A program made the translations under genes and the position numbers. 11,735 nt of DNA. Origin: Acidobacteriota bacterium (GTDB lineage Bacteria; Acidobacteriota; UBA890). This document shows positions 7,438 to 11,735 of this stretch, piece after piece. The notes beneath the pieces are model-generated. The model ran no database searches and was not told the DNA's origin. It worked only from the letters and a program-made list of their open reading frames with translations. The DNA lies in the NCBI GenBank assembly GCA_030609765.1, contig JAUWTE010000046.1, positions 1 through 11,735 of the forward strand. The letters are read 5' to 3'. Within the stretch, counting starts at the first letter, position 1. Each line of letters opens with the position of its first letter.

Positions 7438-8568
7438 CTATTCCCGGGTGAGGCTGGTAGAACGAACAACCAACCGTTGAATGGCATCCTCACGGACGCG
7501 ATGACCCAGGCCCACCGTGTCGGGAACCTCGAAATGACCATCGGACTCCACGGTCACCTCCGGGTCGATAATGTCCTCGTGCCAGTATCGCCGGGACGCA
7601 GACAGGTCGCCGGGCATCTGAAAGTTCGGCAAAGATGCCATGGCGATGTTGTGAAGTCGTCCGATACCGGACTCCAGCATGCCGCCACACCAAACCGGCA
7701 CGCCGCGGTCGGCACACAGGTCGTGGATGGCGATCCCCTCGGTGCGCCCACCAACCCGTGATGCCTTGATGTTGATCAGGCGGCACGCATCGTAGTCGAG
7801 CGCGAGCCGGGCGTGGCGCAGCGAGTGGATGCTCTCGTCCAAACAGATTGGCGTCTTCATCTCTGCTTGTAGGTCGGCGTGGCCTGGGATGTCATCTTGC
7901 GCCAGCGGCTGCTCGATCATGAGCAAATTGAAAGGATCAAGGCCTTTGAGGATTGGTCCCTGCTCCCGCGTGTAGCCGCAGTTGCCATCGACCATCAGGG
8001 GGATCTCGCCAAACTGGTGGCGGACCTTCTCGATGACTCCGATGTCTTTGCCGGGCTCGATCTTCAGCTTGATTCTCTGGTAGCCCTGATCGAGTGCTTC
8101 GGAGATCTGGGCGGCAAGGAGATCGAAATCATCCTGGATACCCAGCGAGATGCCTACCGGAATGCGCTCTCGGCTTTCGCGCTCCCCCGCGTAGAGCTGC
8201 CGCACCGACACTCCTTGGAGGTTGGCCTCGAGATCCCACAATGCTTCCTCGACCGCTGCCCGCGCCATTGGATGCCAGCGCCAGGAAGAGAAGAGGTCGG
8301 CCATCGCCGGGCCGAGGCCTCCGCTGGGCCAATCATGAGCGAGGATCACCGGAGCGAGAAAATCTTCGATGATGTGCCAACAGGTTGCGGCGTCTTCGTA
8401 GGAGTAGAGAGGCACACCGTCCACTCCCGATTCCCCCCAACCGCTGGCCCCGCCCGCGTGAGCCCTGACAAGGACTATCTCACGCTCCTGGACCGCTCCG
8501 AAGGAGGTAACGAACTCCCCCACCATCGACATTTTGATCAGATACAGGTCCAGCGCGTCGATGCGCAT
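7438..8568 (-). CDS. menC: o-Succinylbenzoate synthase / N-succinylamino acid racemase (enolase superfamily)
   Basis: Enolase-superfamily enzyme of 376 residues in the MLE subgroup, OSBS/NSAR family. The catalytic KxK is K167-L-K169 and the opposite general base is K268 (NIKASRVGG). The metal ligands are D194 (VDGN), E219 (MIEQP) and D244 (LDES); this spacing closely follows the Amycolatopsis NSAR/OSBS (K163, D189, E214, D239, K263). R271, three residues after the catalytic Lys, corresponds to the second-shell Arg that, to my knowledge, is linked with racemase ability in this family. The N-terminal capping domain has the TSFG and GWGE motifs. The gene starts 3 nt after the acyltransferase stop, with GGAAG as ribosome site, so the two are surely co-transcribed. 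That neighbour and the absence of other men genes favour N-succinylamino acid racemase over menaquinone synthesis. The active site of the family supports both reactions, so a menaquinone role is not excluded. Confidence 0.9.
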   Translation of the reverse strand: MRIDALDLYLIKMSMVGEFVTSFGAVQEREIVLVRAHAGGASGWGESGVDGVPLYSYEDAATCWHIIEDFLAPVILAHDWPSGGLGPAMADLFSSWRWHPMARAAVEEALWDLEANLQGVSVRQLYAGERESRERIPVGISLGIQDDFDLLAAQISEALDQGYQRIKLKIEPGKDIGVIEKVRHQFGEIPLMVDGNCGYTREQGPILKGLDPFNLLMIEQPLAQDDIPGHADLQAEMKTPICLDESIHSLRHARLALDYDACRLINIKASRVGGRTEGIAIHDLCADRGVPVWCGGMLESGIGRLHNIAMASLPNFQMPGDLSASRRYWHEDIIDPEVTVESDGHFEVPDTVGLGHRVREDAIQRLVVRSTSLTRE

Positions 8569-8571
8569 TCC

Positions 8572-9438
8572 TCACTCTTCCAATCCGTTGAGTTCAATGG
8601 TGCCCCTCTCGAGCAAATAGACAGTGCGCGGCGAGGCCTCGTGTGTGCGCAGACACTCGCGCACGAAATAGCCCGCTTCCAAGTAGCTCGTGAAGAGCTC
8701 GCGCGTGATCTCGCGCCAGGCGATGGCCAACCCCATGTCGTTGGCCCTGATGTCCTGAATGGAGGGCGGGATTTCACACCTGAGTCGGGGCGCGTCTAGA
8801 TCCAGATGCAACACGCCGGGCCGCATGTCCGCCCCGAAACCCTCCCCTTCCAGCGCCCAAGGAGCATCGATCTCGCCGGCCGCCAGTGCTGAGGCGATTC
8901 GTCCACGATCGCCCGTGGCATGTGCCGCAACTCTCTGTGAGCTCAGGAACCACTTCACGTGCAAGCGGTCCGTAGCCATCCCCGCATGTAGCTCGCTGGT
9001 CGTTTCGCCGTAAAGGTCGAGAATGTACTCGTCGGACAGGCAACCGAGCTTATGGAAGTTCAGGCAGGCATTGATTGATTCGAGCGGATCGAAAGTCCAG
9101 AGCATGAGGTCGATATCGCGGGCCAAGATCTCGTCGCGTTGTCCCCACTTCAGAAGCGCCCCGACCCCATCGCTGCGTGCCGCCTTACGCACTGCGAGCA
9201 TGTGCGAGCAGTGCGACAATCGACCCTCCTCGAGGCCGAGGATGCCATAGCAGAATCCTTGCATCACACCCTCCGCGTCGAGCACGCCGAGCACCAAGCC
9301 GCCATGAAGTTGGGTGGTCACGAGGAGCGTCAACGGAATGATGTCGAGGTCGCTGGTGAATCCCCAAGCCTCTCTCTGAATGTCTTCACACTCGTGATAC
9401 TCGTGATCGGTCTCCAGGAGTCTGAGCGTATAGGCCAT
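8572..9438 (-). CDS. GNAT-superfamily acyltransferase (COG3375-like), probable amino-acid N-succinyltransferase
   Basis: A 288-residue protein with an N-terminal GNAT fold: IQREAWGF (20-27), strand HCSHMLAVRKAA, then the acyl-CoA pyrophosphate loop RxxGxG as R88-S-D-G91-V-G93. DPLESINACLNFHKLG (117-132) is the usual GNAT helix. The C-terminal part (about 150-288) is an extra domain typical of this longer family and ends with a VYLLERG strand. It lies 3 nt before the racemase gene. In Geobacillus kaustophilus a GNAT enzyme next to NSAR was shown to N-succinylate D-amino acids before racemisation; the same role here is inferred from context and not from any substrate residue I can name. The ATG start at 9438 is preceded by G-rich sequence (GGGGAT) and a 13-nt direct repeat. 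No signal peptide or membrane segment was seen, so it is cytoplasmic. Confidence 0.85.
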   Translation of the reverse strand: MAYTLRLLETDHEYHECEDIQREAWGFTSDLDIIPLTLLVTTQLHGGLVLGVLDAEGVMQGFCYGILGLEEGRLSHCSHMLAVRKAARSDGVGALLKWGQRDEILARDIDLMLWTFDPLESINACLNFHKLGCLSDEYILDLYGETTSELHAGMATDRLHVKWFLSSQRVAAHATGDRGRIASALAAGEIDAPWALEGEGFGADMRPGVLHLDLDAPRLRCEIPPSIQDIRANDMGLAIAWREITRELFTSYLEAGYFVRECLRTHEASPRTVYLLERGTIELNGLEE

Positions 9439-9449
9439 TGCGATATCCC

Positions 9450-9475
9450 CTATCCCCTTCGACTATCCCGTTCGA
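9450..9475. repeat. 13-nt tandem direct repeat just upstream of the GNAT gene
   Basis: Two adjacent 13-nt units, CTATCCCCTTCGA (9450-9462) and CTATCCCGTTCGA (9463-9475), differ at one base. A partial third copy of the ATCCCC part lies at 9444-9450. It begins 12 nt upstream of the ATG at 9438, so on the transcribed strand it overlaps the region used for ribosome binding. A regulator site is possible; the function is unknown. Confidence 0.55.
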
Positions 9476-9493
9476 CACTCTGATTTCTGCAGG

Positions 9494-9517
9494 CCCGGTG
9501 GCGCGAAACCCACCGGG
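9494..9517 (-). other. Stem-loop 20 nt after the nif3 stop, possible terminator or attenuator
   Basis: CCCGGTGG (9494-9501) pairs perfectly with CCACCGGG (9510-9517) around an 8-nt loop, giving an 8-bp, mostly G-C stem. Its position just past the nif3 stop suits a terminator, but no run of T follows on either strand, so a classic Rho-independent terminator is not shown. It may instead protect the 3' end of the mRNA. Confidence 0.5.
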
Positions 9518-9537
9518 GAACAGCAAACCGAATGATC

Positions 9538-10296
9538 TCAGACGCCGGTCGGATGGTCGATCCAGACGACCTCGATATCGTAGCGCCCGGCGAGCCAGTC
9601 GCCTAACGCCTGGACCCCTACCGTCTCGGTCACGTAGTGGCCGCCGAACACGCAGTGGATGCCGATCTCACGGGCTAAGTGGTACTGGGAGTGCCGGGGC
9701 TCGCCAGTGACGAAGCAATCGGCTCCCGCCGCAGCAGCATCTTCCAGTAGAAAACAAGCGGCACCGGAAACCACCGCCACTTTGCTGATCGTCTCGGGGC
9801 CAAATGACCAGATGAGCGGCTCCTCGCAGCCGAGCGCTGCCAGCCGGCCGGCAATGGCCCCGACATCGCAGGGAACATCGAGTCCCGCGAGCACTCCCAA
9901 ACTGGCCCCACCGTACTCGCCGAATGGAGACACCACGGTGCCACCGAGCTTGGCGGCTAACACCGCGTTGTTGCCCACCTCCGGATGACGATCGAGAGGC
10001 AAGTGCGCTGCATAAATCGACAAGTCGGATCTGAAACAAGCCCTCATGCGTGTCGCCATGGGTCCAACAAGCCGAACGGGCTCACCCCAGAAAAGACCGT
10101 GGTGCACCAGAAGGAGCTGGCAGCCTGCTGATATCGCCTCCCTGATTGTCGCCTCGGCAGCGTCGACGGCCAGCGCGATTCGCTCGATCGACGTCGCCCC
10201 CTCGACCTGCAGGCCATTCAGAGATTCATCCACCACAGCTCCCAGATCGAGATACTGATCCAGCGCCGCAACGAGTACCTCACGATCAACTGCCAT
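9538..10296 (-). CDS. Nif3/YbgI-family dinuclear metal-centre protein
   Basis: Member of the Nif3-like family (DUF34, also labelled 'GTP cyclohydrolase I type 2'), 252 residues against 247 for E. coli YbgI. ESLNGLQVEG (24-33) is the family start motif. The expected metal ligands are present: H65 and H66 (VHHGLFWG), D102 (AAHLPLDRHPEVGNN), and H220 with E224 (GGHYVTET). TGEPRHSQYH (198-206) lines the site. The biochemical role of the family is unsettled; the old GTP cyclohydrolase label is weakly supported and roles in metal or cofactor handling have been proposed. The frame runs 40 codons further upstream, but that part overlaps the M16 gene and looks like random reading; ATG 10296 has GGAGG nine bases upstream. 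It follows the M16 gene by 37 nt. No inserted PII-like central domain is present, as expected for the short form. Confidence 0.92.
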   Translation of the reverse strand: MAVDREVLVAALDQYLDLGAVVDESLNGLQVEGATSIERIALAVDAAEATIREAISAGCQLLLVHHGLFWGEPVRLVGPMATRMRACFRSDLSIYAAHLPLDRHPEVGNNAVLAAKLGGTVVSPFGEYGGASLGVLAGLDVPCDVGAIAGRLAALGCEEPLIWSFGPETISKVAVVSGAACFLLEDAAAAGADCFVTGEPRHSQYHLAREIGIHCVFGGHYVTETVGVQALGDWLAGRYDIEVVWIDHPTGV

Positions 10297-10305
10297 GTTC
10301 GCTCG

Positions 10306-10310
10306 CCTCC
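10306..10310 (-). promoter_or_regulatory. Ribosome binding site deciding the nif3 start
   Basis: GGAGG on the minus strand, nine bases before the ATG at 10296. It falls in the short gap after the M16 stop and rejects the longer frame that would begin inside the M16 gene. Confidence 0.7.
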
Positions 10311-10333
10311 ATGTCCAACCCGCGCAAGTGCAC

Positions 10334-11665
10334 CTACTCGCCCTCGCTGTAGGGGCCGGCGATCGACACACCGAATCGTTCCAGGTGGATGTGATCGCGA
10401 GCCGCTGCCAGTACATCGTCGACGCTGATCGCGCCGATTAGTTGAGGATATCTCTCAAGGTAATCCAGCCCGAGGTCGTACTGCTCGATCGTGTGAAGGG
10501 TAGTCGCGAGCCCCTCGTTCGTCTCTAATGCGCGCGGCAGTGATCGAATCAGGGCCGACGTCGCGTCATCCAGTTCCTTCTCACCAACCGCCTCGGTGCA
10601 GATGCGTTGCAGCTCCACCACGATGCTGTCGATCGCAGCGCCGACATTATCGGGGTGCACCCCCGCCCGCACCACGAAGGGGCCAGGCCCGAAGCCGGCC
10701 TCGAAGGTCGAGAACGTGTAATAGGCCATGCCCTGTTCCTCGCGGACGCTGTATCCCAGGCGGCCACCCATGGCAAACCGGCCGAGGATCATGTTCATCA
10801 CCGTCACGGCATAGTAGTCGGCATCGGCCCGCCTGATGCCTGGATGGCCGAGAGCAATGTCGGCCTGCGCCTTGGCGGGCATGGTCGACACCTTGCGCAC
10901 GGCGCTGGCAGGTGAGCTGGCGTCAGGAATCTCGGGCAGCGCCGCGATCAGACCCAGGGCTTGCCCGGAGACCTCATCTGCGCCTGTCGGCCAACTGCCG
11001 AAATACCGCTCGGCGGCCGTCATCGCCTGATCGAGATCGACGGCTCCAACAACCACCAGCGCCGAGGCCTGGGCACGAAAGTGTCGCGCATGGAACGCCG
11101 CCAGGTCATCGCGATGGTGCTGGGCAATCGTCTCCTCGGTGCCGATCAGATGCCAGGAATATGGATGATCGGGCGCATAGACGAGCTGCCGCAGGCCGTC
11201 CATTGCAACCTGGCGGGTGTCGTCCTCGTCCTCTCGAATCGCCGTGAGAAGGTTGCCCCGCGTCCTTTCGACCTCCGCCTCCGGGAACGAAGGCGTCAGG
11301 GCGCATTCGGCCACCAGCTCCATCATCTGTTCGAAATCCGCAGACCGGGCCTTGGCGCCGACGCCTGCCGTGTGGCGGCCCGCACTCGAGCCCAGGTGGC
11401 TGCCCGTGAAATCGAGGACTTCTCCGATCTCCTGCTTGCTTCGACGCGTGGTGCCGCGTTTGAGCATGCTCCCGCAGAAGTTGGCCAAACCGGTGGTCTC
11501 AGATGTTTCCAGGCACGCGCCGGCCGCAACGCGCAGGCTGATGGACACAGCAGGCGAGGTCGGATTGGGCTGGTGCAGAACAACCAGCCCGCTGGGCAAG
11601 ACAAACCGCTTCGGCGCAAACCTGGCAGCCGCGCTTTCCCCGCTACCCGGTGCGGTGCTTCGCAT
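10334..11665 (-). CDS. M16-family peptidase, non-catalytic-type subunit
   Basis: About 443 residues with the two-domain M16B clam-shell layout. The N-terminal domain starts at RFVLPSGLVVLHQ. The zinc motif HxxEH, usually in GLAHFLEHML, reads GLANFCGSML here (N62, F63, C64, G65, S66), so both His and the catalytic Glu are missing; the third zinc ligand region (TRGNLLTAIREDEDD) also lacks the usual Glu. The C-terminal domain keeps the substrate-binding Arg/Tyr pair: R308 and Y315 in SVREEQGMAYYTFS. In heterodimeric M16B proteases one subunit carries HxxEH and the other carries R/Y; this is the second type. The catalytic partner would be expected next door, and the first 26 nt at the right edge are consistent with its end. 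No signal peptide or lipobox was seen. ATG 11665 and an upstream TTG at 11713 (459 residues) both have AGGAG five bases upstream; ATG is preferred, but the frame is open to the edge. Confidence 0.88.
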   Translation of the reverse strand: MRSTAPGSGESAAARFAPKRFVLPSGLVVLHQPNPTSPAVSISLRVAAGACLETSETTGLANFCGSMLKRGTTRRSKQEIGEVLDFTGSHLGSSAGRHTAGVGAKARSADFEQMMELVAECALTPSFPEAEVERTRGNLLTAIREDEDDTRQVAMDGLRQLVYAPDHPYSWHLIGTEETIAQHHRDDLAAFHARHFRAQASALVVVGAVDLDQAMTAAERYFGSWPTGADEVSGQALGLIAALPEIPDASSPASAVRKVSTMPAKAQADIALGHPGIRRADADYYAVTVMNMILGRFAMGGRLGYSVREEQGMAYYTFSTFEAGFGPGPFVVRAGVHPDNVGAAIDSIVVELQRICTEAVGEKELDDATSALIRSLPRALETNEGLATTLHTIEQYDLGLDYLERYPQLIGAISVDDVLAAARDHIHLERFGVSIAGPYSEGE

Positions 11666-11670
11666 GACCG

Positions 11671-11675
11671 CTCCT
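11671..11675 (-). promoter_or_regulatory. Ribosome binding site for the M16 gene (ATG 11665)
   Basis: AGGAG on the minus strand, five bases before the ATG at 11665. Supports the 443-residue form, though an equal site exists for the TTG at 11713. Confidence 0.55.
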
Positions 11676-11709
11676 GGCTCGTGCGGGAGGGCATTGATGT
11701 GGCCTCTGC

Positions 11710-11735
11710 TCAAGATATCTCCTGCGGCCGAAACC
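11710..11735 (-). CDS. Possible C-terminal end of an upstream gene, perhaps the catalytic M16 subunit
   Basis: One frame at the right edge reads (W/R/G)-FRPQEIS then TGA at 11712-11710. Catalytic M16B subunits often end in a short GWF-like strand followed by a few residues, and such a partner is expected upstream of the non-catalytic subunit. Only 26 nt are visible, so this is a guess from context. Confidence 0.25.
11711..11723 (-). promoter_or_regulatory. Alternative TTG start with ribosome binding site for the M16 gene
   Basis: The minus strand reads AGGAG (11719-11723), five bases, then TTG (11713-11711). The TTGA also contains a TGA in another frame, which mirrors the GTGA and ATGA junctions elsewhere in this window. 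It would add 16 residues to the M16 protein. Confidence 0.35.

Noticed and set aside
6248..8799. Plus-strand open frames opposite manB, the racemase and the GNAT gene
   Set aside because: All are mirror frames of well supported minus-strand genes and show no domain.
10297..10416. Forty-codon N-terminal extension of nif3
   Set aside because: It would overlap the M16 gene by about 80 nt, is rich in Arg, Ser and Cys like a wrong frame, and adds nothing known in the family.
1..11735. Search for a defence system, mobile element, CRISPR array, tRNA or rRNA
   Set aside because: All sequence except short gaps is covered by recognisable metabolic or housekeeping genes on one strand; no repeats of array type, no transposase, integrase or toxin-antitoxin gene.

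Overview
The window is about 61% G+C bacterial DNA (my estimate by eye). Every convincing gene lies on the minus strand, so transcription runs from position 11735 toward 1. Ten genes are clear (metG is cut at the left edge), and a few codons of an eleventh are probable at the right edge. Coding density is very high: no gap exceeds 100 bases, and the longest are 99 nt (9439-9537) and 92 nt (7346-7437). I see no rRNA, tRNA, CRISPR array, insertion sequence, phage gene or origin. The mix (dimeric-type GlyRS, a MetRS with an HVGT version of the HIGH motif, an N-succinylamino-acid-racemase pair, GDP-mannose genes, an M16 peptidase subunit) suggests a high-GC, free-living bacterium that makes surface glycans. 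The phylum cannot be assigned from this alone; an Acidobacteriota- or Gemmatimonadota-like lineage would fit, but that is a guess.

Layout in transcription order. (1) 11735-9538: the probable last codons of an upstream gene, then an M16-family peptidase subunit that has lost the zinc-binding HxxEH motif, then a Nif3/YbgI dinuclear-metal protein. A stem-loop 20 nt past the nif3 stop may end or attenuate this unit. (2) 9438-7438: a GNAT acyltransferase (COG3375-like) and, 3 nt on, an enolase-superfamily o-succinylbenzoate synthase / N-succinylamino acid racemase. In other bacteria this pairing inverts amino-acid stereochemistry through N-succinyl intermediates. (3) 7345-4810: phosphomannomutase and mannose-1-phosphate guanylyltransferase, the last two steps to GDP-mannose. 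They are followed by a DegT/StrS PLP aminotransferase (4759-3557) that probably serves amino-sugar or cyclitol synthesis. (4) 3508-1: glycyl-tRNA synthetase, an endonuclease III-type DNA glycosylase and methionyl-tRNA synthetase, joined by two 4-nt start/stop overlaps (GTGA and ATGA), a strong sign of translational coupling.

Most of this is recognisable housekeeping or accessory metabolism in a tightly packed one-strand array. I did not find a clearly new system. The points that deserve a second look are the GNAT-racemase pair without a visible desuccinylase, the degenerate M16 subunit whose catalytic partner probably lies just outside the window, the Glu in place of the usual Thr in the DegT phosphate-binding loop, a possible leaderless promoter at glyQS, a DNA-repair enzyme coupled between two tRNA synthetases, and two short direct repeats next to start or stop codons.
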